A DNA stretch of 64,000 bases, from the NCBI GenBank assembly GCA_949358305.1, contig OX442317.1, positions 13,396,186 through 13,460,185 on the forward strand. Direction: 5' to 3'. Every line of letters begins with the position of its first letter. The first letter of the stretch is position 1. The notes beneath the pieces were generated by a model that ran no database searches, was not told the origin of the DNA, and saw only the letters and a program-made list of their open reading frames with translations. A program made the position numbers and the translations under genes. The DNA comes from Strigamia acuminata (Eukaryota; Arthropoda; Chilopoda; Geophilomorpha; Linotaeniidae). Shown piece by piece: positions 44,425 through 57,200 of this stretch.

Positions 44425-46424
44425 CTACTAAGGTTTAAACACTATTTCAGAACATTCAGAGACATTGGTCTTGTGGTGTTTGTGCTAAGTCAACTGTGAT
44501 GAGATCAAAAGTCTATTCTCCCAAATCATTGCTTAGATGTTGCTAAAACTTACATTGAAGCCGTCTACTAAGGTTTAAACACTATTTCAGAACATTTAGA
44601 GACATTGGTCTTGTGGTGTTTGTGCTAAGTCAACTGTGATGAGATCAAAAGTCTATTTTCCCAAATCATTTCTTGGATGTTGCTAAAACTTACATTAAAG
44701 CTTTCTACTAAGGTTTAAACACTATTTCAGAACATTCAGAGACATTGGTCTTGTGATGTTTGTGCTAAGTCAACTGTGATGAGATCAAAAGTCTATTCTT
44801 CCAAATCATTGCTTGGATGTTGCTAAAACTTACATTGAAGCCTTCTACTAAGGTTTAAACACTATTTTAGAACATTCAGAGACATTGGTTTGTGGTGTTT
44901 GTGCTAAGTCAACTGTGATGTCAAATGAGATCAAAAGTTTATTCTTTCAAATTATTGCTTGGATGTTGCTAAAACTTACATTGAAGCCTTCTACTAAGGT
45001 TTAAACACTATTTCTGAACATTCAGAGACATTGGTCTTGTGGTGTTTGTGCTAAGTCAACTGTGATGTCAAATGAGATCAAAAGTTTATTCTTCCAAATC
45101 ATTGCTTGGATGTTGCTAAAACTTACATTGAAGCCTTCTACTAAAGTTTAAACACTATTTCAGAACATTCAGAGACATTGGTCTTGTGATGTTTGTGCTA
45201 AGTCAACTGTGATGTCAAATGAGATCAAAAGTTTATTCTTTCAAATTATTGCTTGGATGTTGTTAAAACTAACATTGAAGCCTTCTACTAAAGTTTAAAC
45301 ACTATTTCAGAACATTCAGAGACATTGGTCTTGTGGTGTTTGTGCTAAGTCAACTGTGATGAGATCAAAAGTCTATTCTCCCAAATCATTGCTTGGATGT
45401 TGCTAAAACTTACATTGAAGCCGTCTACTAAGGTTTAAACACTATTTCAGAACATTCAGAGACATTGGTCTTGTGGTGTTTGTGCTAAGTCAACTGTGAT
45501 GAGATCAAAAGTCTATTCTCCCAAATCATTGCTTAGATGTTGCTAAAACTTACATTGAAGCCGTCTACTAAGGTTTAAACACTATTTCAGAACATTTAGA
45601 GACATTGGTCTTGTGGTGTTTGTGCTAAGTCAACTGTGATGAGATCAAAAGTCTATTTTCCCAAATCATTTCTTGGATGTTGCTAAAACTTACATTAAAG
45701 CTTTCTACTAAGGTTTAAACACTATTTCAGAACATTCAGAGACATTGGTCTTGTGATGTTTGTGCTAAGTCAACTGTGATGAGATCAAAAGTCTATTCTT
45801 CCAAATCATTGCTTGGATGTTGCTAAAACTTACATTGAAGCCTTCTACTAAGGTTTAAACACTATTTTAGAACATTCAGAGACATTGGTTTGTGGTGTTT
45901 GTGCTAAGTCAACTGTGATGTCAAATGAGATCAAAAGTTTATTCTTTCAAATTATTGCTTGGATGTTGCTAAAACTTACATTGAAGCCTTCTACTAAGGT
46001 TTAAACACTATTTCTGAACATTCAGAGACATTGGTCTTGTGGTGTTTGTGCTAAGTCAACTGTGATGTCAAATGAGATCAAAAGTTTATTCTTCCAAATC
46101 ATTGCTTGGATGTTGCTAAAACTTACATTGAAGCCTTCTACTAAAGTTTAAACACTATTTCAGAACATTCAGAGACATTGGTCTTGTGATGTTTGTGCTA
46201 AGTCAACTGTGATGTCAAATGAGATCAAAAGTTTATTCTTTCAAATTATTGCTTGGATGTTGTTAAAACTAACATTGAAGCCTTCTACTAAAGTTTAAAC
46301 ACTATTTCAGAACATTCAGAGACATTGGTCTTGTGGTGTTTGTGCTAAGTCAACTGTGATGAGATCAAAAGTCTATTCTCCCAAATCATTGCTTGGATGT
46401 TGCTAAAACTTACATTGAAGCCGT
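44425..46424. repeat. 1000-bp tandem segmental duplication in satellite (two copies)
   Basis: Blocks 44425-45424 and 45425-46424, seven monomers each, match where compared and share the rare TGTTGTTAAAACTAAC variant at 45259 and 46259. The limits are a GCTTC/CCGTC difference upstream and an ATTC/ATTT difference downstream. Confidence 0.78.
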
Positions 46425-46959
46425 CTACTAAGGTTTAAACACTATTTCAGAACATTTAGAGACATTGGTCTTGTGGTGTTTGTGCTAAGTCAACTGTGAT
46501 GTCAAATGAGATCAAAAGTTTATTCTTTCAAATTATTGCTTAGATGTTGCTAAAACTAACATTGAAGGCTTCTACTAAGGTTTAAACACTATTTCAGAAC
46601 ATTCAGAGACATTGGTCTTGTGGTGTTTGTGCTAAGTCAACTGTGATGAGATCAAAAGTCTATTCTCCCAAATCATTGCTTAGATGTTGCTAAAACTTAC
46701 ATTGAAGCCGTCTACTAAGGTTTAAACACTATTTCAGAACATTTAGAGACATTGGTCTTGTGGTGTTTGTGCTAAGTCAACTGTGATGAGATCAAAAGTC
46801 TATTTTCCCAAATCATTTGTTGGATGTTGCTAAAACTTACATTAAAGCTTTCTACTAAGGTTTAAACACTATTTCAGAACATTCAGAGACATTGGTCTTG
46901 TGATGTTTGTGCTAAGTCAACTGTGATGAGATCAAAAGTCTATTCTTCCAAATCATTGC

Positions 46960-49900
46960 TTGGATGTTGCTAAAACTTACATTGAAGCCTTCTACTAAGG
47001 TTTAAACACTATTTTAGAACATTCAGAGACATTGGTTTGTGGTGTTTGTGCTAAGTCAACTGTGATGTCAAATGAGATCAAAAGTTTATTCTTTCAAATT
47101 ATTGCTTGGATGTTGCTAAAACTTACATTGAAGCCTTCTACTAAGGTTTAAACACTATTTCTGAACATTCAGAGACATTGGTCTTGTGGTGTTTGTGCTA
47201 AGTCAACTGTGATGTCAAATGAGATCAAAAGTTTATTCTTCCAAATCATTGCTTGGATGTTGCTAAAACTTACATTGAAGCCTTCTACTAAAGTTTAAAC
47301 ACTATTTCAGAACATTCAGAGACATTGGTCTTGTGATGTTTGTGCTAAGTCAACTGTGATGTCAAATGAGATCAAAAGTTTATTCTTTCAAATTATTGCT
47401 TGGATGTTGCTAAAACTAACATTGAAGCCTTCTACTAAAGTTTAAACACTATTTCAGAACATTCAGAGACATTGGTCTTGTGGTGTTTGTGCTAAGTCAA
47501 CTGTGATGAGATCAAAAGTCTATTCTCCCAAATCATTGCTTGGATGTTGCTAAAACTTACATTGAAGCCGTCTACTAAGGTTTAAACACTATTTCAGAAC
47601 ATTTAGAGACATTGGTCTTGTGGTGTTTGTGCTAAGTCAACTGTGATGAGATCAAAAGTCTATTCTCCCAAATCATTGCTTGGATGTTGCTAAAACTTAC
47701 ATTGAAGCCTTCTACTAAAGTTTAAGCACTATTTCAGAACATTCAGAGACATTGGTCTTGTGGTGTTTGTGCTAAGTCAACTGTGATGTCAAATGAGATC
47801 AAAAGTTTATTCTTCCAAATCATTGCTTGGATGTTGCTAAAACTTACATTGAAGCCTTCTACTAAAGTTTAAACACTATTTCAGAACATTCAGAGACATT
47901 GGTCTTGTGATGTTTGTGCTAAGTCAACTGTGATGTCAAATGAGATCAAAAGTTTATTCTTTCAAATTATTGCTTGGATGTTGCTAAAACTAACATTGAA
48001 GCTTTCTACTAAGGTTTAAACACTATTTCAGAACATTCAGAGACATTGGTCTTGTGGTGTTTGTGCTAAGTCAACTGTGATGAGATCAAAAGTCTATTCT
48101 CCCAAATCATTGCTTGGATGTTGCTAAAACTTACATTGAAGCCGTCTACTAAGGTTTAAACACTATTTCAGAACATTTAGAGACATTGGTCTTGTGGTGT
48201 TTGTGCTAAGTCAACTGTGATGAGATCAAAAATCTACTCTCCCAAATCATTGCTTGGATGTTGCTAAAACTTACATTGAAGCCTTCTACTAAGGTTTAAA
48301 CACTATTTCAGAACATTCAGAGACATTGGTTTGTGGTGTTTGTGCTAAGTCAACTGTGATGTCAAATGAGATCAAAAGTTTATTCTTTCAAATTATTGCT
48401 TGGATGTTGCTAAAACTTACATTGAAGCCTTCTACTAAGGTTTAAACACTATTTCTGAACATTCAGAGACATTGGTCTTGTGGTGTTTGTGCTAAGTCAA
48501 CTGTGATGAGATCAAAAGTCTACTCTCCCAAATCATTGCTTGGATGTTGCTAAAACTTACATTGAAGCCTTCTACTAAGGTTTAAACACTATTTCAGAAC
48601 ATTCAGAGACATTGGTTCGTGGTGTTTGTGCTAAGTCAACTGTGATGTCAAATGAGATCAAAAGTTTATTCTTTCAAATTATTGCTTGGATGTTGCTAAA
48701 ACTTACATTGAAGCCTTCTACTAAGGTTTAAACACTATTTCTGAACATTCAGAGACATTGGTCTTGTGGTGTTTGTGCTAAGTCAACTGTGATGTCAAAT
48801 GAGATCAAAAGTTTATTCTTTCAAATTATTGCTTAGATGTTGCTAAAACTAACATTGAAGGCTTCTACTAAGGTTTAAACACTATTTCAGAACATTCAGA
48901 GACATTGGTCTTGTGGTGTTTGTGCTAAGTCAACTGTGATGAGATCAAAAGTCTATTCTCCCAAATCATTGCTTAGATGTTGCTAAAACTTACATTGAAG
49001 CCGTCTACTAAGGTTTAAACACTATTTCAGAACATTTAGAGACATTGGTCTTGTGGTGTTTGTGCTAAGTCAACTGTGATGAGATCAAAAGTCTATTTTC
49101 CCAAATCATTTGTTGGATGTTGCTAAAACTTACATTGAAGCCTTCTACTAAGGTTTAAACACTATTTTAGAACATTCAGAGACATTGGTTTGTGGTGTTT
49201 GTGCTAAGTCAACTGTGATGTCAAATGAGATCAAAAGTTTATTCTTTCAAATTATTGCTTGGATGTTGCTAAAACTTACATTGAAGCCTTCTACTAAGGT
49301 TTAAACACTATTTCTGAACATTCAGAGACATTGGTCTTGTGGTGTTTGTGCTAAGTCAACTGTGATGTCAAATGAGATCAAAAGTTTATTCTTCCAAATC
49401 ATTGCTTGGATGTTGCTAAAACTTACATTGAAGCCTTCTACTAAAGTTTAAACACTATTTCAGAACATTCAGAGACATTGGTCTTGTGATGTTTGTGCTA
49501 AGTCAACTGTGATGTCAAATGAGATCAAAAGTTTATTCTTTCAAATTATTGCTTGGATGTTGCTAAAACTAACATTGAAGCCTTCTACTAAAGTTTAAAC
49601 ACTATTTCAGAACATTCAGAGACATTGGTCTTGTGGTGTTTGTGCTAAGTCAACTGTGATGAGATCAAAAGTCTATTCTCCCAAATCATTGCTTGGATGT
49701 TGCTAAAACTTACATTGAAGCCGTCTACTAAGGTTTAAACACTATTTCAGAACATTTAGAGACATTGGTCTTGTGGTGTTTGTGCTAAGTCAACTGTGAT
49801 GAGATCAAAAGTCTATTCTCCCAAATCATTGCTTGGATGTTGCTAAAACTTACATTGAAGCCTTCTACTAAAGTTTAAGCACTATTTCAGAACATTCAGA

Positions 49901-51265
49901 GACATTGGTCTTGTGGTGTTTGTGCTAAGTCAACTGTGATGTCAAATGAGATCAAAAGTTTATTCTTCCAAATCATTGCTTGGATGTTGCTAAAACTTAC
50001 ATTGAAGCCTTCTACTAAAGTTTAAACACTATTTCAGAACATTCAGAGACATTGGTCTTGTGATGTTTGTGCTAAGTCAACTGTGATGTCAAATGAGATC
50101 AAAAGTTTATTCTTTCAAATTATTGCTTGGATGTTGCTAAAACTAACATTGAAGCTTTCTACTAAGGTTTAAACACTATTTCAGAACATTCAGAGACATT
50201 GGTCTTGTGGTGTTTGTGCTAAGTCAACTGTGATGAGATCAAAAGTCTATTCTCCCAAATCATTGCTTGGATGTTGCTAAAACTTACATTGAAGCCGTCT
50301 ACTAAGGTTTAAACACTATTTCAGAACATTTAGAGACATTGGTCTTGTGGTGTTTGTGCTAAGTCAACTGTGATGAGATCAAAAGTCTACTCTCCCAAAT
50401 CATTGCTTGGATGTTGCTAAAACTTACATTGAAGCCTTCTACTAAGGTTTAAACACTATTTCAGAACATTCAGAGACATTGGTTTGTGGTGTTTGTGCTA
50501 AGTCAACTGTGATGTCAAATGAGATCAAAAGTTTATTCTTTCAAATTATTGCTTGGATGTTGCTAAAACTTACATTGAAGCCTTCTACTAAGGTTTAAAC
50601 ACTATTTCTGAACATTCAGAGACATTGGTCTTGTGGTGTTTGTGCTAAGTCAACTGTGATGAGATCAAAAGTCTACTCTCCCAAATCATTGCTTGGATGT
50701 TGCTAAAACTTACATTGAAGCCTTCTACTAAGGTTTAAACACTATTTCAGAACATTCAGAGACATTGGTTCGTGGTGTTTGTGCTAAGTCAACTGTGATG
50801 TCAAATGAGATCAAAAGTTTATTCTTTCAAATTATTGCTTGGATGTTGCTAAAACTTACATTGAAGCCTTCTACTAAGGTTTAAACACTATTTCTGAACA
50901 TTCAGAGACATTGGTCTTGTGGTGTTTGTGCTAAGTCAACTGTGATGTCAAATGAGATCAAAAGTTTATTCTTTCAAATTATTGCTTAGATGTTGCTAAA
51001 ACTAACATTGAAGGCTTCTACTAAGGTTTAAACACTATTTCAGAACATTCAGAGACATTGGTCTTGTGGTGTTTGTGCTAAGTCAACTGTGATGAGATCA
51101 AAAGTCTATTCTCCCAAATCATTGCTTAGATGTTGCTAAAACTTACATTGAAGCCGTCTACTAAGGTTTAAACACTATTTCAGAACATTTAGAGACATTG
51201 GTCTTGTGGTGTTTGTGCTAAGTCAACTGTGATGAGATCAAAAGTCTATTTTCCCAAATCATTTG
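46960..51265. repeat. 2153-bp tandem segmental duplication in satellite (two copies)
   Basis: Blocks 46960-49112 and 49113-51265 share order and rare variants, such as GGTTCGTGG (C at 48618 and 50771) and GTTTAAGC. A recombinant monomer at about 49113 joins a CATTTGTTGG left half to a right half of another subtype, which marks the exchange point. At least one later difference exists (AAAATCTACTC at 48230, AAAAGTCTACTC in copy 2). Confidence 0.8.
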
Positions 51266-54200
51266 TTGGATGTTGCTAAAACTTACATTAAAGCTTTCTA
51301 CTAAGGTTTAAACACTATTTCAGAACATTCAGAGACATTGGTCTTGTGATGTTTGTGCTAAGTCAACTGTGATGAGATCAAAAGTCTATTCTTCCAAATC
51401 ATTGCTTGGATGTTGCTAAAACTTACATTGAAGCCTTCTACTAAGGTTTAAACACTATTTTAGAACATTCAGAGACATTGGTTTGTGGTGTTTGTGCTAA
51501 GTCAACTGTGATGTCAAATGAGATCAAAAGTTTATTCTTTCAAATTATTGCTTGGATGTTGCTAAAACTTACATTGAAGCCTTCTACTAAGGTTTAAACA
51601 CTATTTCTGAACATTCAGAGACATTGGTCTTGTGGTGTTTGTGCTAAGTCAACTGTGATGTCAAATGAGATCAAAAGTTTATTCTTCCAAATCATTGCTT
51701 GGATGTTGCTAAAACTTACATTGAAGCCTTCTACTAAAGTTTAAACACTATTTCAGAACATTCAGAGACATTGGTCTTGTGATGTTTGTGCTAAGTCAAC
51801 TGTGATGTCAAATGAGATCAAAAGTTTATTCTTTCAAATTATTGCTTGGATGTTGCTAAAACTAACATTGAAGCCTTCTACTAAAGTTTAAACACTATTT
51901 CAGAACATTCAGAGACATTGGTCTTGTGGTGTTTGTGCTAAGTCAACTGTGATGAGATCAAAAGTCTATTCTCCCAAATCATTGCTTGGATGTTGCTAAA
52001 ACTTACATTGAAGCCGTCTACTAAGGTTTAAACACTATTTCAGAACATTTAGAGACATTGGTCTTGTGGTGTTTGTGCTAAGTCAACTGTGATGAGATCA
52101 AAAGTCTATTCTCCCAAATCATTGCTTGGATGTTGCTAAAACTTACATTGAAGCCTTCTACTAAAGTTTAAGCACTATTTCAGAACATTCAGAGACATTG
52201 GTCTTGTGGTGTTTGTGCTAAGTCAACTGTGATGTCAAATGAGATCAAAAGTTTATTCTTTCAAATTATTGCTTGGATGTTGCTAAAACTTACATTGAAG
52301 CCTTCTACTAAGGTTTAAACACTATTTCTGAACATTCAGAGACATTGGTCTTGTGGTGTTTGTGCTAAGTCAACTGTGATGTCAAATGAGATCAAAAGTT
52401 TATTCTTCCAAATCATTGCTTGGATGTTGCTAAAACTTACATTGAAGCCTTCTACTAAAGTTTAAACACTATTTCAGAACATTCAGAGACATTGGTCTTG
52501 TGATGTTTGTGCTAAGTCAACTGTGATGTCAAATGAGATCAAAAGTTTATTCTTTCAAATTATTGCTTGGATGTTGCTAAAACTAACATTGAAGCCTTCT
52601 ACTAAAGTTTAAACACTATTTCAGAACATTCAGAGACATTGGTCTTGTGGTGTTTGTGCTAAGTCAACTGTGATGAGATCAAAAGTCTATTCTTCCAAAT
52701 CATTGCTTGGATGTTGCTAAAACTTACATTGAAGCCGTCTACTAAGGTTTAAACACTATTTCAGAACATTCAGAGACATTGGTCTTGTGATGTTTGTGCT
52801 AAGTCAACTGTGATGTCAAATGAGATCAAAAGTTTATTCTTTCAAATTATTGCTTGGATGTTGCTAAAACTAACATTGAAGCCTTCTACTAAAGTTTAAA
52901 CACTATTTCAGAACATTCAGAGACATTGGTCTTGTGGTGTTTGTGCTAAGTCAACTGTGATGAGATCAAAAGTCTATTCTTCCAAATCATTGCTTGGATG
53001 TTGCTAAAACTTACATTGAAGCCGTCTACTAAGGTTTAAACACTATTTCAGAACATTTAGAGACATTGGTCTTGTGGTGTTTGTGCTAAGTCAACTGTGA
53101 TGAGATCAAAAGTCTATTCTCCCAAATCATTGCTTGGATGTTGCTAAAACTTACATTGAAGCCTTCTACTAAAGTTTAAGCACTATTTCAGAACATTCAG
53201 AGACATTGGTCTTGTGGTGTTTGTGCTAAGTCAACTGTGATGTCAAATGAGATCAAAAGTTTATTCTTCCAAATCATTGCTTGGATGTTGCTAAAACTTA
53301 CATTGAAGCCTTCTACTAAAGTTTAAACACTATTTCAGAACATTCAGAGACATTGGTCTTGTGATGTTTGTGCTAAGTCAACTGTGATGTCAAATGAGAT
53401 CAAAAGTTTATTCTTTCAAATTATTGCTTGGATGTTGCTAAAACTAACATTGAAGCCTTCTACTAAGGTTTAAACACTATTTCAGAACATTCAGAGACAT
53501 TGGTCTTGTGGTGTTTGTGCTAAGTCAACTGTGATGAGATCAAAAGTCTATTCTCCCAAATCATTGCTTGGATGTTGCTAAAACTTACATTGAAGCCGTC
53601 TACTAAGGTTTAAACACTATTTCAGAACATTTAGAGACATTGGTCTTGTGGTGTTTGTGCTAAGTCAACTGTGATGAGATCAAAAGTCTACTCTCCCAAA
53701 TCATTGCTTGGATGTTGCTAAAACTTACATTGAAGCCTTCTACTAAGGTTTAAACACTATTTCAGAACATTCAGAGACATTGGTTTGTGGTGTTTGTGCT
53801 AAGTCAACTGTGATGTCAAATGAGATCAAAAGTTTATTCTTTCAAATTATTGCTTGGATGTTGCTAAAACTTACATTGAAGCCTTCTACTAAGGTTTAAA
53901 CACTATTTCTGAACATTCAGAGACATTGGTCTTGTGGTGTTTGTGCTAAGTCAACTGTGATGAGATCAAAAGTCTATTCTCCCAAATCATTGCTTGGATG
54001 TTGCTAAAACTTACATTGAAGCCGTCTACTAAGGTTTAAACACTATTTCAGAACATTTAGAGACATTGGTCTTGTGGTGTTTGTGCTAAGTCAACTGTGA
54101 TGAGATCAAAAGTCTACTCTCCCAAATCATTGCTTGGATGTTGCTAAAACTTACATTGAAGCCTTCTACTAAGGTTTAAACACTATTTCAGAACATTCAG

Positions 54201-57200
54201 AGACATTGGTTTGTGGTGTTTGTGCTAAGTCAACTGTGATGTCAAATGAGATCAAAAGTTTATTCTTTCAAATTATTGCTTGGATGTTGCTAAAACTTAC
54301 ATTGAAGCCTTCTACTAAGGTTTAAACACTATTTCTGAACATTCAGAGACATTGGTCTTGTGGTGTTTGTGCTAAGTCAACTGTGATGTCAAATGAGATC
54401 AAAAGTTTATTCTTCCAAATCATTGCTTGGATGTTGCTAAAACTTACATTGAAGCCTTCTACTAAAGTTTAAACACTATTTCAGAACATTCAGAGACATT
54501 GGTCTTGTGATGTTTGTGCTAAGTCAACTGTGATGTCAAATGAGATCAAAAGTTTATTCTTTCAAATTATTGCTTGGATGTTGCTAAAACTAACATTGAA
54601 GCCTTCTACTAAAGTTTAAACACTATTTCAGAACATTCAGAGACATTGGTCTTGTGGTGTTTGTGCTAAGTCAACTGTGATGAGATCAAAAGTCTATTCT
54701 CCCAAATCATTGCTTGGATGTTGCTAAAACTTACATTGAAGCCGTCTACTAAGGTTTAAACACTATTTCAGAACATTTAGAGACATTGGTCTTGTGGTGT
54801 TTGTGCTAAGTCAACTGTGATGAGATCAAAAGTCTATTCTCCCAAATCATTGCTTGGATGTTGCTAAAACTTACATTGAAGCCTTCTACTAAAGTTTAAG
54901 CACTATTTCAGAACATTCAGAGACATTGGTCTTGTGGTGTTTGTGCTAAGTCAACTGTGATGTCAAATGAGATCAAAAGTTTATTCTTCCAAATCATTGC
55001 TTGGATGTTGCTAAAACTTACATTGAAGCCTTCTACTAAAGTTTAAACACTATTTCAGAACATTCAGAGACATTGGTCTTGTGATGTTTGTGCTAAGTCA
55101 ACTGTGATGTCAAATGAGATCAAAAGTTTATTCTTTCAAATTATTGCTTGGATGTTGCTAAAACTAACATTGAAGCCTTCTACTAAGGTTTAAACACTAT
55201 TTCAGAACATTCAGAGACATTGGTCTTGTGGTGTTTGTGCTAAGTCAACTGTGATGAGATCAAAAGTCTATTCTCCCAAATCATTGCTTGGATGTTGCTA
55301 AAACTTACATTGAAGCCGTCTACTAAGGTTTAAACACTATTTCAGAACATTTAGAGACATTGGTCTTGTGGTGTTTGTGCTAAGTCAACTGTGATGAGAT
55401 CAAAAGTCTACTCTCCCAAATCATTGCTTGGATGTTGCTAAAACTTACATTGAAGCCTTCTACTAAGGTTTAAACACTATTTCAGAACATTCAGAGACAT
55501 TGGTTTGTGGTGTTTGTGCTAAGTCAACTGTGATGTCAAATGAGATCAAAAGTTTATTCTTTCAAATTATTGCTTGGATGTTGCTAAAACTTACATTGAA
55601 GCCTTCTACTAAGGTTTAAACACTATTTCTGAACATTCAGAGACATTGGTCTTGTGGTGTTTGTGCTAAGTCAACTGTGATGAGATCAAAAGTCTATTCT
55701 CCCAAATCATTGCTTGGATGTTGCTAAAACTTACATTGAAGCCGTCTACTAAGGTTTAAACACTATTTCAGAACATTTAGAGACATTGGTCTTGTGGTGT
55801 TTGTGCTAAGTCAACTGTGATGAGATCAAAAGTCTACTCTCCCAAATCATTGCTTGGATGTTGCTAAAACTTACATTGAAGCCTTCTACTAAGGTTTAAA
55901 CACTATTTCAGAACATTCAGAGACATTGGTTTGTGGTGTTTGTGCTAAGTCAACTGTGATGTCAAATGAGATCAAAAGTTTATTCTTTCAAATTATTGCT
56001 TGGATGTTGCTAAAACTTACATTGAAGCCTTCTACTAAGGTTTAAACACTATTTCTGAACATTCAGAGACATTGGTCTTGTGGTGTTTGTGCTAAGTCAA
56101 CTGTGATGTCAAATGAGATCAAAAGTTTATTCTTTCAAATTATTGCTTAGATGTTGCTAAAACTAACATTGAAGGCTTCTACTAAGGTTTAAACACTATT
56201 TCAGAACATTCAGAGACATTGGTCTTGTGGTGTTTGTGCTAAGTCAACTGTGATGAGATCAAAAGTCTATTCTCCCAAATCATTGCTTAGATGTTGCTAA
56301 AACTTACATTGAAGCCGTCTACTAAGGTTTAAACACTATTTCAGAACATTTAGAGACATTGGTCTTGTGGTGTTTGTGCTAAGTCAACTGTGATGAGATC
56401 AAAAGTCTATTTTCCCAAATCATTTGTTGGATGTTGCTAAAACTTACATTAAAGCTTTCTACTAAGGTTTAAACACTATTTCAGAACATTCAGAGACATT
56501 GGTCTTGTGATGTTTGTGCTAAGTCAACTGTGATGAGATCAAAAGTCTATTCTTCCAAATCATTGCTTGGATGTTGCTAAAACTTACATTGAAGCCTTCT
56601 ACTAAGGTTTAAACACTATTTTAGAACATTCAGAGACATTGGTTTGTGGTGTTTGTGCTAAGTCAACTGTGATGTCAAATGAGATCAAAAGTTTATTCTT
56701 TCAAATTATTGCTTGGATGTTGCTAAAACTTACATTGAAGCCTTCTACTAAGGTTTAAACACTATTTCTGAACATTCAGAGACATTGGTCTTGTGGTGTT
56801 TGTGCTAAGTCAACTGTGATGTCAAATGAGATCAAAAGTTTATTCTTCCAAATCATTGCTTGGATGTTGCTAAAACTTACATTGAAGCCTTCTACTAAAG
56901 TTTAAACACTATTTCAGAACATTCAGAGACATTGGTCTTGTGATGTTTGTGCTAAGTCAACTGTGATGTCAAATGAGATCAAAAGTTTATTCTTTCAAAT
57001 TATTGCTTGGATGTTGCTAAAACTAACATTGAAGCCTTCTACTAAAGTTTAAACACTATTTCAGAACATTCAGAGACATTGGTCTTGTGGTGATTGTGCT
57101 AAGTCAACTGTGATGAGATCAAAAGTCTATTCTCCCAAATCATTGCTTGGATGTTGCTAAAACTTACATTGAAGCCGTCTACTAAGGTTTAAACACTATT

